This document shows positions 1-11,289 of a stretch of 64,000 bases of DNA, piece after piece. This DNA is from Diphasiastrum complanatum (Eukaryota; Streptophyta; Lycopodiopsida; Lycopodiales; Lycopodiaceae), in assembly GCA_029204225.1 (NCBI GenBank), contig MU832611.1, positions 1-64,000 of the forward strand, read 5' to 3'. The notes below the pieces were generated by a model, which was not told where the DNA came from, ran no database searches, and saw only the letters and a program-made list of their open reading frames with translations. A program made the translations under genes and the position numbers. Position 1 is the stretch's first letter. Each line of letters begins with the position of its first letter.

Positions 1-5
1 GAGGT

Positions 6-321
6 AATGTTTCACACCTCTAGGAAACCAATCCTTGTTTCTAAAGGAAAACAGACATAATTTGTATTATAGAGGTATAATGGTAATTATATATGAGGTC
101 ATCTAAATGTAAGTGACATACACAAGAGAATCCTACAGGTGAACAGGCAAAGATGTAAGGAACCTTCAAACTCGAGCTCGAAATTTGACGTAATGCTTCT
201 CTCTAGAAAGAAGGAAAACACACATATTGTCTGTATTGCAGACATATAATATTAGTTACATACGCTCTCATCTAGGCTTCAATGAGATACACCAAAGAAT
301 CCTACAGGTGAACAGGCAACA
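6..321. repeat. Diverged tandem duplication, unit about 171 bp
   Basis: Two imperfect direct copies lie end to end. Landmarks shared by both are a block like atg-ttcacacctctaggaa / atgcttctctctagaa, then aaggaaaacacacat, and finally aatcctacaggtgaacaggcaa, which occurs near 127-148 and again near 298-320. The copies differ by many substitutions and small indels. Weaker versions of the same motifs recur up to about 1070 and again at 2400-2530, so the first 2.5 kb looks like decayed local repeats. No coding potential was seen. Confidence 0.6.
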
Positions 322-1070
322 ATTCTAAGAAGCTCAAAACCAATAAACGAACAAATGAAAAAGCTGACCTTACTGTGAATGAAAGAACACAAAATTTACC
401 AAAACCAAGAAGGATTTGGGAAGGCAATGGATGAACAAACCTTCTTGAAATTCTTACAATAGTGCTCAAAATCATCAAGAACCGGCAGGAATGCCGCCTT
501 GAAGGCCTTTTGAAACACATTCCAAGTGGTAGCCATAATAGCCCTTTTCTGGACATCATGCCACCAAGTAGACACCTTCCCATGTAAAAATATAAGGGTA
601 TAGCAATCTTGGTATTTTCCAGTGAATCATGCATAAAAGAATGACCATCCCATCAATCCAGTTAGGATAATACTACATCAAGATCTCGATCGTTCTCCTT
701 GCCTGAGTAGCACATATTTCTGATGCGTTCTCCTACCAACCAACTCTATTGTAGATAAAAGAACGGAACGTAATGAAACCAAACATCACTAATTCCAACT
801 TCCAATGAACGAACAAATGAAATACTCACTTTATTGTAGATGAAAAAACACATAATCCAATGAAACCAAGCATAACTGGTTTGACAAAAAATTTAATTTA
901 TTGCTTCACATCTTTAAGAAATAAATTGAATTTGGGACATCATGGATGTGAAACGTATATGTTTTTGATGCATTCTTCTAGCTAGAATAAAGAGAACTCT
1001 AATATAGAGAAAGAACATAATCCAAAACAAAACCAAATATAACTCGTTCAAAATCTGACTTCGGGGGCCT
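322..1070. other. No gene seen; AT-rich diverged repeats
   Basis: Only short shadow frames exist. The stretch carries degenerate copies of the local repeats (for example aaatgaa...gaacacaaaat near 350-395 and 805-850, and ttgcttcacatcttta near 901). I see no promoter, RNA gene or conserved coding frame. Confidence 0.5.
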
Positions 1071-1078
1071 GCTCCATT

Positions 1079-1623
1079 GTGAAACAAGTTCCCTCAGTTA
1101 AGCTAGGACCCAAATGCCACAGTCCATTGCCTTTCTCCTCCTCCAACTGCCACAATCCACTTTCTTCCCCTCTTCTCCTCCATCGCTGCTCCTCCCTGCT
1201 CGAACGCAATGAGATTGGTCTACGAAAGCAATTTTCCAGTGAGTCGTATGAGGTCTTAAATCCCTTGTATGGGACACGTCCTATATTCAATTCCCTAGGT
1301 GTGTACGACAGTTTGACTCCAGTGAATAGGTCATCAGCTGGATCCCCTGTCGACGAGGTTCTCCCGCCTGTGTCTACTGATCCTGATTTTGCTGATCCTT
1401 TAACTGGCACCCCTTCTACGGAGCCATCTTACAGTGAAAGAGTTTTTGTTGGGGATAGAGAGCCCGGCTCTTCAGGACGAAAGAGGAAGTCCAGCCAACT
1501 GTCAGGTATTGATGCTACGATTAGAGAAAGTAATGCTTGTCTATCTAAAGCATTGCAGAAACATGCATATGTCAAGGAGGCTGTGGACAATGAGAGGCTA
1601 GCATTGGAGAAAGACAGGATGGT

Positions 1624-1721
<98 letters not shown>

Positions 1722-1830
1722 CCATGGAATGAGAAAAAGTGGTTTGAATTGCCATGACGCACTGGCCCATCAAGAGAAGCAACAATTTTTGCTCCTGTTG
1801 GTTCAACATGACAAAAAAGGGTGCCGTCAC
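1079..1830 (+). pseudogene. Gene fragment with Ser-rich middle and Glu-Arg tail (unrecognised)
   Basis: A 217-codon frame runs 1079-1732. Residues about 85-130 are Ser/Pro/Asp-rich, then comes a basic cluster (GRKRKSSQLSG) followed by a helical, charged segment ending in about 30 Glu-Arg residues encoded by a (GA)n tract. After a frame change near 1735-1750 another frame reads ALAHQEKQQFLLLLVQHDKK, which looks like the continuation of the same helical tail. Nuclear proteins related to Myb/SANT partners of plant PIF/Harbinger transposons often end in such a basic plus coiled-coil region, but I see no Myb/SANT helix triad, so that link is only a guess. The start codon is not reliable and the fragment is probably not functional. 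Confidence 0.3.
1628..1717. repeat. (GA)n microsatellite, about 45 units
   Basis: Uninterrupted alternating GA over about 90 bp. It is open in several frames on both strands (Glu-Arg, Arg-Glu, Leu-Ser), which makes artificial ORFs. Confidence 0.95.
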
Positions 1831-1854
1831 AGGCTCTGGAGATGATTTCCGTAG

Positions 1855-2070
1855 GGTGTGGAGGAATTCAGAAGCACGTGGAGGAGTTCAACAAGGTGTG
1901 GAAGAGTTATGCAGGGCGTGGAGCCAGTACAGCAGGGAGTTGAGAGTTACAGCATGCCACTCCTCTTCTTCAGCAGGGCGTGGAGCCTCCACAGCAGGTG
2001 TATCCCTGTTTCAGCAGGGCGTGGAGGCTTAGGGCAGGGCATGGAGGGTTTCAGCAGGGTGTGGAGCCGA
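1855..2070. repeat. Degenerate minisatellite, core cagcagggcgtggag
   Basis: The 14-16 bp core recurs irregularly at least eight times (near 1856, 1873, 1893, 1912, 1932, 1972, 2015, 2035 and 2055) with variants such as gcagggcatggag. All frames stay open through it, which explains the overlapping short ORFs. I see no protein homology. Confidence 0.6.
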
Positions 2071-2184
2071 GAGTCTCCTCCTGACCGCTTCAACAGCTTC
2101 CCAACTGCTGCTACTGCATTCCTGAATTGAAGCAGGATAGCTAACTGGCACAAGTTAGCACTAACCTAAGGGCCACTTAGCTAT

Positions 2185-2403
2185 CTGTAAGAAATCCTCA
2201 CATCTTTAGGTATACAATTGGACTTTGGAAGTGAAACCTCTGTAAGAAATCCTCAAATCTTTAGGAATACATTGGACTTTGGAAGTGAAACGTCTGTAAG
2301 AAATCCTCACATCTTTAGGAATACAATTGGACTTCGGAAGTGAAACGTCTGTAAGAAATCCTCACATCTTTAGGGCTACAATTGGATTTTGGAAGTAAAA
2401 CGT
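2185..2403. repeat. Tandem repeat, four copies of a 54-55 bp unit
   Basis: Copies begin with ctgtaagaaatcctcacatc at 2185, 2240, 2294 and 2349. The units differ by a handful of substitutions and one single-base deletion. Each ends with ggaagtgaaacgt or a close variant. A diverged unit is also visible near 900-955. Confidence 0.92.
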
Positions 2404-2779
2404 ACATATATCCGAGGGTGTGATGTAACGAAACCAAACATAACTAGTTCGAAATTTGAAGCAATGCTTCAATTCTTCAGAAATACAATTGGATTGGAAT
2501 TTGGGGAATTCAATGAATGTGAGACCTACATATTTCCGATGCGTCCGAAATCGAAAGCTCGGGGAATGTGGCTGATATCGTGCCTTGCGCATCAACGAGG
2601 AATGGAAGCCATACTGGATCATCTGGCTGGAAGAGCGAGGCAAATGAAACGAAAAAGGCTGAATCGATGAAGGCAAGCAGACTCCCGGCAGCGAGATCGC
2701 CATCGCTCGCTCTTGTTTGCGAAAACAAGAAACAGATAATCAAATGGCGAATGCCAGAGTAGCGTCCTCGTATCTATAA

Positions 2780-5690
2780 GGGAAGGAAATTAATAAATGC
2801 TCGTCCATGTTTTGTTATTTGGCCTCATGCTGCATTTTTGCATGCATTATTTTTTGCATGTATTAGGGAGATTTATGAGGTACCTGTTATTGAGTATAGT
2901 GTGCCTTCAAAATTTTAAGTATCTTTTCTTGTGTTGATTTTGTTACAAACTACATTCATCAATTTGACCAACTTGAACATGCACTGCTTGCCTTTGGCCA
3001 GCAAGGTGATCGGATGCGATTACGAGAGGCCTTGCACTATGTTACCATCTTGTTAGTGGGTACTTGTTGATATTCTTGTTATTAGATTGTTGAGATTGTC
3101 TATAGCAAAGGCATGTTTGATGCAGTGATAGTCATGGAACAAGGGTTGGTAAAGCAAAATATGAGGGGTGATGATCAAACCAATAAGTTTTAGTTGTTCA
3201 AGGTTCACAATGAATCAATGAAGTATTTGTCCATATATGGTCTAGTTGAGGTTGTGGCGTGGTTAGTGTTAGAGAAAATTTGCAACCTTGTTTTTGGGAT
3301 TGTTCATTATTGCAAATTTTTTGGGAATTAAGAGCTATGGCTCTATTAGCGTTTATATGCTAGAGTGCTTGGTTTCCTATGTGTCATACTATGTAGAGTT
3401 TTAGAGATAGTCTACATGAGTATGTGCAGTACACCATATTTACACAAAGATATGGTAGAACATGATGAGCCTCTTGTTTGAGGCTTATGTAGAATCCAAG
3501 AGACATATATGGCTAAGATACAGGTTCTAAAAGAACATGCATTCATAGCCTAGAGATGAATGATTGTAGTGTTAGCAGTTTTGAATCTCAAGAATGAGCT
3601 TTCAATTGTTGAGGCACTTAGCTAATCATATGGTTTGGATGATGTACAAAGAATCACATCATAGGATATTGCTAGAATGAATCACTAATGAATAGAACCA
3701 ATAGCTACTTGTTGTAGAAAGCATAACTCTACACTAGATACACGCACTCTTGGGAGTGTGCATGCGCCTTTGTGAGGAAGCATTGGTGACCTGCATATAT
3801 AATAGCTTGTTGACTGATTTAATTAATGAGTTCACATTACAAGAAGTTGTTTAACAACTTAAATTGGTTAAATGAGATTCATGCGGCATAAATCATACTC
3901 CAGTCAGATACAATTTAAAGGTCACATGATTATGTTGTATAGACATTGGTAAACTAATTTTTGAATTCACAAGTGGCCTATAGTCAAATGCGATGATCTA
4001 ATTAGCCTAGGTAGAGCAAGAGTTACATTTTAAGTAGTGCCATGAAAATGTTAAAAAAATGCCTATTGGTATTTTTTTGAGTCGATATTTTTGTTGGCTG
4101 GTCAAAGTCAACATTTGCACTAAGCGACATTTCCTTGAGTCAACATTTTGGTGGACTGGTCAAAGTTGGTAATTTTGAGATTTACGTTGACCTATGTCTT
4201 TTGGCATTTTGTTGAGTCAAGATGTTTCAGCCTATTCTTTCATCATTTTTTTCGACTTGTGATGAACTTCGTGTATTTTCATAGACTATGTGAATCTTCC
4301 TTCGTTTTTGCAGACTGTCATTTTTTCTGCGTAAAAATGGAGATTTGCAGAAAACATCAGTTTTAAAATTTGTTGAATCCTCAGATGGAATGAGCTTAAT
4401 ATCCAATACTCTCCGATAAGATCCTCAATATGGCGTCTCCCATAGGTTGCGTGTCATGTCCTACTTGTAATTGGCCCATGTGCACAACAATCAACTTTGC
4501 TGAATGTAGCCATGGTGCTAAATTAGAATAAGATTAGTTCAGCAAAGAGGCCTAATCAACCACGCTATATATTGGCAAAAATTGTAATATTGGTTGGCCC
4601 AAATTAAGCTCATAAGATCCCAAATAAAGTTAGAGGTACAAACGACCACTATAAATAGAGGAAGCCATGCTAATTTGGAGGCTAATGTACATTTGTCATT
4701 TTTTTATTCTACGTGTTCTTCAATCTTCTCTTTGAGAGCTTTTTTGATGTGTTTTTTGGTTCATGTGCCTAAAATCACATGAGAGCTTTGGTCATGCTCT
4801 ATATTAAGGCCCAATGTATTGAATGATCAATAATTATGAACAATGTAATCTCACTTTGCCTAATTTGGTGAAGATTTTTCAATCTTATCTAGTTTCTTGA
4901 CTTTCTTGATTTCTTGTTTTGCCATGCTAATTTGATGTTAAAGAATGGATTAGATGTATGAATGTTAAGATTGGCATATGGCAGTTTTGGTATTAGAGCA
5001 TCAGATTCTTTCTGCATTAGATTTGGTGGTTTTCTTTAAGTTTGGTTTTTCTATTCATTAGTTTTATAGTTTTCTTGATTTTTTAATTATGAAAGTTGTT
5101 TAATTTGATTATGAACCTGTTAATTTTTATACTTGTATTATAATTTCTTGTTTTAGATTGATAGCTCTTTCTCCTAATTACCAAGTTATGGCCATTTTAA
5201 TAAAACAATTTCAAGTTTAGTTAGCTAAGATTTTTGTTGTCGTAATGGTTTGCCAACACCAAATGATTTTCCACAACGACCTATTGGAACTCATTCTAAT
5301 CTTGATGTTATTGAAGATCCACAATAGCGGGTATTACAATAACTCAAATCTTACAACAAACAACCACTTCACTATCGAAGTGCTACAAGTTTTAATACCC
5401 ACATATGGAAGGGGTGCAAAAGAATCAAGGATTTACTATTGCCAAGAACTAATGAAGCTGAAATCACCTATGCTTTGCTACATTTCAAAGGTCCAGTTTA
5501 TATTTGGTGGCAAAGAGTTGAGATTTATCCACACGTTCAATCAACAAGTGTATTATTGAAGGCAATTTCAATAGTTGTGTACTCAAGTTTTCTTGAAACC
5601 ATTTCAAGAAAAAATGCTTTTCCAATGTTGGTGTTTGGTTCAACATTTTGGTTCTGTCCAAGAAAATAATCATGAATTTTGGCAGTTGAT
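2780..5690. other. Intergenic, no gene seen
   Basis: AT-rich sequence with only short frames. It contains the dispersed repeat listed at 3335-3640, and three imperfect repeats at about 4075-4215 built on gttggctggtcaaagt and gagtcaacatttt. The ORFs at 4148-4366 and 5245-5669 show no domain signature and are treated as chance frames. Confidence 0.5.
3335..3640 (+). repeat. Dispersed repeat, copy 1 (partner at 20570)
   Basis: Shares blocks with 20570-20800 in the same orientation: taagctatggctctatta, agagtgct-tggttt-ctatgtgtcatacta, gtacaccatatttacacaaag, and gagacatatatggctaagat followed by aaaagaacatg-attcatag-ctagagatgaa. Indels of tens of bases separate the copies. In copy 2 the repeat directly follows gypsy integrase remains, so it may be downstream sequence or LTR of that gypsy family. 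Confidence 0.75.
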
Positions 5691-5693
5691 CCT

Positions 5694-6465
5694 TGTCGTG
5701 GAAGCGCTTTTTCTTTCTTGTTTTTCGTGTTTGTCCTCTATTATGATTCGCGAACAATTTTCTGTCTTTGAATTTTCTTTTCTGCGGAAGCTCTTACGAG
5801 ATCCCAGACACTCGACTACGCATCACAGAATATATTTTATTCTAGCAATCAAGAGACACAGCACAAGGCCAAGAGATACACGAAATAGAGTGACTATATT
5901 GTCAGTTTGGTTTTAGAGCGAGATCGTCAGTGTCTCGCTTGTTGGCAGATTGACTCTCTGCTCTTTCGCTGTGTTTTGCTCGTTGGCAGACTTTCATGCA
6001 CAACTATGGTATTTTGCTTTTTTACTCTATTCGCTAAGTCTCTCTCTGTTTCTTACAGATCTCTGTATTCTCTATCTCTCTTCTTTTTCTCTTTTTCTTC
6101 TTACCTAGTTATGATCCAGAGAGGATCGTTTATACCTCCACTATGTGGAGTTTACAAGATAGCTAAACATAGAATCACAAGACTAGTTAATGCTAATCAA
6201 CTAGTTAGTTAGTCTCCGTCGTTGCTATTCGTTTCAGCTGGGCGTGAAGCCCGTTGAGCTGCCAACTGGCAACGTGAATGATTTTCTTTGTTTGTTTCGT
6301 TCTTTTCGTTTTGCGGTCCTGGAGGTGTGTTTACGATTCGCGATTGATTCGTGAATCATTCGTGCTTCGAGTCAAAAACACGTTGATTGTCGTGAATTGT
6401 TCTCATTTGACCTTTGTGTCTTGTTTGTGCTGCGACAAAGTTGCAGGAGTTCACCATTTCTGACA
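5694..6465 (-). repeat. Copia-1 3' LTR (about 772 bp)
   Basis: Begins on the plus strand with tgtcgtggaagc, matching tgtcgcggaaga at 10560, and ends with tgaca next to a CT-rich polypurine-tract complement, so it carries the expected TG...CA ends. Homology to the 5' LTR covers 5694-6179; the remaining portion up to 6465 has no partner because the 5' LTR is truncated. Confidence 0.88.
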
Positions 6466-6474
6466 CTCCCTCTT
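6466..6474 (-). other. Copia-1 polypurine tract
   Basis: Minus strand reads aagagggag immediately before the LTR start TGTCAG, the usual position for the plus-strand primer of a copia element. Confidence 0.8.
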
Positions 6475-6477
6475 GAA

Positions 6478-8050
6478 CCTTGCAGCTTTGTTCATTTAAT
6501 CCAATTGCCTCTCTTTGCTTGGTAAAGAGTGGCTTGTCGAGCGGTTTCGTGAGGAGATCTGAAATCATACTTTCTAATTTTATGAACTGGACTTGGAGCT
6601 CTCCTTTCGAGATCAAATCTCGAATGTGATGGTACTTCAAAGGAATGTGCTTCGTCTTTGAATGGAAGACAGGATCCAGGGACAGAGAGATGGCACTGTG
6701 GGAGTCCATCATCATCGTGCTTGGCCCCTCTTGTGGTATCGCGATTGCCTCCAACATCGTCCGCAACCACACTACCTCATTCACCACTTTTGAGGCTGCG
6801 ACATACTCAGCTTCGCAAGAGGATTGGGCTACTAAGCTTTGCTTTTTGCATATCCAGCTGATTGTAGCTCCGCACACTATTGTACATCTTCCAGTAATGG
6901 ACTTGCTGTCATCCTTGCAGCTCGCCCAGCTCGCATCACTATAGTGATGCAGCTCGAATCCTTTTTTTTTTTGTTTCTAGCTCTGTAGGTTAATCCAATA
7001 TTTTGGGTACCCTTCAGATAGTGTAGGATTCCTTTGGCCATTTGCCAATGTGCTAGACTAGGATTGGAACATAATTGGCTCAATGCGTAAACAGAGAAGG
7101 CCAGATCCGATCTGGTACAAATTGTCAAGTACATCAGACTCCCGATCAAGTTTTGATAAGGTATACCTGCCATCTTCTGTTCTTTCTCTTCTGTTTTAGG
7201 GCAATCCTATTTTGTGAGCTTGGCTCCAGCTATCATTGGTGTGGCTTTTTCTTTGCAGTCCATCATGTGGTACTGCTTCAGCACTTTTTTGACGTATTCT
7301 GATTGACTCAAGTGTGTTTCGCCATTTGTTCAATCTCTTCTGGTCTCCAGCCCTAGGCATTTTGTTGCTTCTCCAAGATCTGTGATTTCGTAGATTTCAG
7401 AAATCTGACTCTTCGTGTCTTTGATCAACATCAGGGAGTTTTCTATCATCAGCGAATCATCCACAAAAATGGTCAGTATCACAAAATTCTTTCCTACTCT
7501 TTTGATGTAGACATTATAGTCTGGTTGAGTAGGGTTGAAGTCTAGAGACTTCAAAAGACCATGAAGCTTTTTGTACCAGGCCCGTGATGCCTGTTTTAGA
7601 CTGTAGATGCATCTCTGCAATCGACAGACATATTGTCTGTTGTCGGGGTCTTCATAGCCTTCAGGGTGCTTCATGAAGATTTCCTCCTCTAGATATCCAT
7701 GGAGAAAGGCTGTTTTCACGTCAATCTGCTGAATTTCCAGATTGTACTGTGTGGCGTATGCAAGGAGTAGCCTTATGCTTGTCATCTTCACCATGGGCGA
7801 ATATGTGTCGAAATAGTCGACACCATATCTTTGTGTGTAGCCCTTTGCGACAAGCCTTGCCTTGTAGCGGCCAATAGTGCCATTTGATTTTAGCTTTTTC
7901 TTGTACACCCATTTGCAGTCGACTATTTTTCTGTTTTTTGGCAGTGGCTCTAATGTCCATGCCTCGTTTTGCCTCATCGATTCGATCTCTTCTGACATTG
8001 CCTGCTTCCAAAATTCTCCCTCTGGACTTTGGATAGCTTCTTGGTATGTT
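6478..8050 (-). pseudogene. Copia-1 reverse transcriptase and RNase H (broken)
   Basis: The RT half (7998-7330, 222 residues) has the copia RT entry QNEAWTLEPLP, the KARLVAKGYTQ block, DVKTAFLHGYLEEEI, and the active site as FVDDS in place of the usual YVDD. A stop after ETRRD sits where an Arg codon is plausible. The thumb/connection part (7173-6877, MAGIPYQNLIGSLMYL) loses frame at a poly-T run near 6961-6973. RNase H continues at 6877-6480 with QSSCEAEYVAASK and KTKHIPLKYHHIRD, ending in DLLTKPLDKPLF. The frame runs through the polypurine tract into the LTR. This is the replication enzyme region of the element, inactivated by at least three lesions. Confidence 0.93.
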
Positions 8051-8082
8051 GCTGGCTCTTCTGTGAAGTTGCAGTACTCGAA

Positions 8083-9600
8083 CTACGTGTCTTCGCTCCA
8101 TTGAAGATTGTCAGAATAGCAGTCTGGAGGTCTTCTTTGTCTTATTGACCTTCGAGGTTTGTTTCGTCGTTGCTCGAACATTTCTTGTTTGCGAGGTCGA
8201 TCCTCTACTTCTTGCTGCTCTAGAGTTTGGGGCTCTGCATTATGATTTGATGTATGTCCTCGATCTCCCTCTTGAATAGGTAGCAATGTGAAGAACTCAT
8301 GGCCTCTTTCGTCTTTCAGTCTAGGGAATTTGGACTCGTCGAACTTCACATCTCTGCTCGAAACAACCTTCTTCGTGGTTGGATCGTAGAGTCTGTACAC
8401 ATGTGTTCCGTTCGAGTAGCCGACCATGATTGTTTGTTCGGATTTGTCATCGAGCTTGCTTTTCTTTTCCTTTGGAATGTGCTTGTATGCTGCACATCCA
8501 AACACTCGTACGTATGACAGATCAGGCTTTTTGCCTATCCACATTTCGTATGGTGTTTTGTTCTCTAGCGCTATCGTTGTAGATTTGTTCTGCAGGTGTA
8601 CAACTACAGCTATTGCCTCGGCCCAGAATTGACTTGGCAATTGACCCTGTGCCATCATGCATCTGGCTCCTTCGACTAGCATTCTGTTTCTTCTTTCTGC
8701 CACACCGTTGTATTCTGGTGTGTATGCAGGAGTGAACTGGTGTTCGATTCCCTGTTCTTCGCAGAATCTTGAGAATTCTGTGCTTTTGTATTCACCTCCA
8801 TTGTCAAATCTAAGGATCTGAATCTTTTTCTAGGTGTGTCGCTCTACAAATGCCACGAACTTCCGGAAAGAATCGAATACATCCGATTTCTTCTTCAAGT
8901 AGTAGATCGTGGTCATTCGGCTGTAATCATCTATGAACGTTAGAAAATATCTCGAACCTGAGAGCGAATATGTTTTCATCGATTCACACACATTAGAGTG
9001 GACGAGCTCAAGAACTTTTTTGGCTCTTCTTCTCTCGTGTGTGAATGGATTCCGATGTTGCTTGCCTTTATGACAAGCTTCGCAAAACTCAACCTCTGGT
9101 TTTGAAATCTTGAGACCTGTGACAATGTCCTTTCTGCTCATGTCATATAGGCTCCGCATGTTCAGATGATACATTCTACTATGCCAGAGCTGATCTTTGT
9201 TTTCTGAGCATTTAATCTGCTTTCAGAGTTGCTGATTATTTTGGCCTGGTAGAGATTTCCTTTTCTGCATTCGACCGTCAGCAACTTGTTTGTCGTCTTC
9301 TTGATCATACAACAAGTGTTGCCGTCGAACAAAACTCGAATGCCTAGATCTGTCATATTGGAGATATATAGCAGATCCTTTCTGAGTGAGGTCACATAGA
9401 GTGCTCCTGGCAGCTCTGCTTGGCCTGACAATGTTCGTAGCTGTAGAGAGCCGATGCCTTTGACATTATGTTTGCTTCCATTGCCTAGAATCACTGCTCT
9501 TTTGTTTTCGAGTTCGCAAAAGTTGATCAAGATCTTCTTGTTGCAGATTATGTGAGATGTTGCTCCTGAATCGATGACTACATCTTAGTCGTGTTCAGAG
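8083..9600 (-). pseudogene. Copia-1 protease, GAG-pre-integrase and integrase (broken)
   Basis: From high to low coordinates: a protease active-site motif VIDSGATSHIIC (about 9575-9540); the copia GAG-pre-integrase region including LRKDLLYISN; the zinc-binding segment ending in CEACHKGKQHRNPF (about 9090-9050); and the catalytic core with FLTFIDDYSR, RFDNGGEYKS and NGVAERRN, which supply the D, D and E residues. The end of the integrase frame (8703-8083) carries the RVFGCAAYKHIP and MVGYSNGTHVYRLYD blocks. Stops at about 9590, 8833 and 8083 and a frame change near 9170 break the polyprotein. Confidence 0.92.
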
Positions 9601-9665
9601 TAGCTTGTCGAAGCTTCGTCAAGTATCGTGAAAGCTTTGTCACCTCTTTCAGCATCCTTTGATGA

Positions 9666-10494
9666 CTATGCAACGTTTGCCTTTTTAGCTTTGTTTTTCC
9701 TTTTTGGGTTGAATTTGCAGTCGTATGTAGAATGCCCTTTCTTCTTGCAGTGCATGCAAGGTATTGCTGGATTGAACCAGCATTTGTTGGCCGTATGGCT
9801 TGGTTTGTGGCAGTGATCGCAAGAAAAAGATTGCTGATTCGAGGACTTCGTCTTCTCGAATCTTGGCTTGTTTTTGTTCTTCTTCCTTCCTTTCATGAAG
9901 AGAGCTTTCTCTTGATCACTGCTTCCCTCTCCTTCGTCTCTCATCAGCGACAAGACTGACTGCTTTGTTGAATGTCATATCTGGTAGACTCAGTATGAGC
10001 ATTCTCAGTGGCTGATAGGATGTCGGTAGAGATTTCATGAAGTACATCAACTGTTGTGGTGCTGGGACTTGGTGCTCTTGTCCTCATGCAACAAGTTGAG
10101 CGAAGATCATTCTGATCTTCTCAACGTGCTGATCTAATTGGTTGCCATCCCACCGTATGGATTGCAGCTGATTGTGAAGGCGCATGACTGAAGTTGCAGT
10201 CCTCACTTCATACTTCTGCTTTAATCTTTCCCACGCTGCATGGCTGCTTTCACAGTCTTCAATCTGCATGAGTAGATCTTCATTTATGGACGAAACGATG
10301 ATCGCCATTGCGCGCTCATCCTTTCTGATCCATTCAGCTCTCCTCGGGTCTCCCTCTGGAGGTTGCACCTTTGAGAGCTCGATCACCGACCAGATGCCTT
10401 CGCCCTTCAGGAGTGTTTTGATTTTAAATTTCCAAATTCTGTAATTTGCACCATCAAGACTGATTGCTACTCTGGTTTGGATTGTCGTAGCCAT
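9666..10494 (-). pseudogene. Copia-1 gag with two zinc knuckles (broken)
   Basis: The 136-residue N-terminal frame (10494-10084) starts at ATG 10494, about 50 bp inside the primer-binding site. It has the usual copia gag features: LDGANYRIWKFKI, then an acidic helix with HAAWERLKQKY. The C-terminal frame (9953-9666) has two CCHC zinc knuckles, CDHCHKPSHTANKC and CMHCKKKGHSTYDC, followed by a basic tail. A frameshift between 10084 and 9953 separates them. Gag forms the particle and the knuckles bind the element RNA. Confidence 0.9.
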
Positions 10495-10546
10495 ATTGTG
10501 TTGTCTGGAAGAATCACTGCTGGGATATCAGTAGTGATAACCTGTA

Positions 10547-10559
10547 GGCTTTGATACCA
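10547..10559 (-). other. Copia-1 primer-binding site
   Basis: Minus strand reads TGGTATCAAAGCC directly after the LTR end ...GCGACA. This is the tRNA-Met-type primer site typical of plant copia elements and fixes the element's orientation. Confidence 0.92.
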
Positions 10560-10988
10560 TGTCGCGGAAGAACTTTTTCTTTCTTGTTTTCCGTGTTCGT
10601 CCTCTATTTTGATTCGCAAACAATTTTCTGTCTTTGAATTTTCTTTTTGTGCGAAAGTTCTTACAGGATCCCAAACACTCGACTATGCATCACAGAACAT
10701 ATTTTATTCTAGCAATCAAGAGACACAGCACAAGGCCAAGAGATACACGAAATAGAGCGACTATATTGTCAGTTTGGTTTTAGAGCGAGATCATCAGTGT
10801 GTCGCTCGTTGGCGGATTGACTCTCTGCTCTTTTGATGTGTTTTGCTCGTTGGCAGAATTTCATGCATAACTATGGTATTTTGCTTTCTTACTCTATTCG
10901 CTAAGTCTCTCTCTGTTTCTTACAGATCTCTGTATTCTCTATACCTCCACTATGTGGAGTTTACAAGATAGCTAAACGTAGAATCACA
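10560..10988 (-). repeat. Copia-1 5' LTR, truncated (429 bp left)
   Basis: Homologous to 5694-6179. The match stops at 10988 (gaatcaca); the next bases belong to a plus-strand gypsy RT. The U3-proximal 285 bp of the LTR are absent. Confidence 0.88.
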
Positions 10989-10999
10989 ACACTCTTCCA

Positions 11000-11285
11000 T
11001 ACATATTGTCACAGTTTGCTGAGGGAAGAAGTTCAAAAATAGGTCCAAGGGTTACTTGATGAGGAGTTCATTAATCTAAGCGAATAACCTTTCGCTGCAC
11101 ACGTACTCCTTGTTAAAAAGAACGATGGTACTTTTCAGATGTGCATAGATTATCGAGCACTTAACAAGATTGCCATCGAGTTTAGATTTTCAATTCCTCA
11201 TGTGGATGATCTATTGGAGAATCTTAAAGGAACACGAGTGTTTTCTAAGATTGATCTTTGTTTCGGACATCACTAGATCAAGAAT
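11000..11285 (+). pseudogene. Ty3/gypsy reverse transcriptase fragment
   Basis: The translated plus strand shows the gypsy RT entry: an EEVQK-type helix, PFAAHVLLVKKNDGTFQMCI, then DYRALNKI, PHVDDLLENLKG and VFSKIDL. Two in-frame stops occur near 11040-11085. The catalytic LDD/YVDD region is not present: similarity ends abruptly near 11280. The fragment abuts the truncated Copia-1 LTR on the left. It could have been moved by the same rearrangement that removed the LTR end. Confidence 0.88.
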
Positions 11286-11289
11286 AAGA

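Larger units (their letters stand above)
5694..10988 (-). mobile_element. Copia-1: nearly complete Ty1/copia LTR retrotransposon, 5' LTR truncated
   Basis: Reading on the minus strand: partial 5' LTR (10988-10560), tRNA-Met-type primer-binding site (10559-10547), gag with two zinc knuckles, protease, integrase, RT, RNase H, polypurine tract (6474-6466) and 3' LTR (6465-5694). Protease-integrase-RT-RNase H is the copia gene order. The LTRs are clearly homologous but differ by many substitutions and by a segment of about 56 bp, present only in the 3' LTR (about 6080-6135). The 5' LTR stops at 10988, where the 3' LTR continues for about 285 bp more, and foreign gypsy RT sequence follows. The distal LTR was therefore lost by deletion or rearrangement. 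Several stops and frameshifts make the element non-autonomous now. Confidence 0.93.

Noticed and set aside
5907-6463. Small hydrophobic ORFs at 5907-6212 and 6278-6463
   Set aside because: They lie inside the Copia-1 3' LTR and are not kept in the other LTR.
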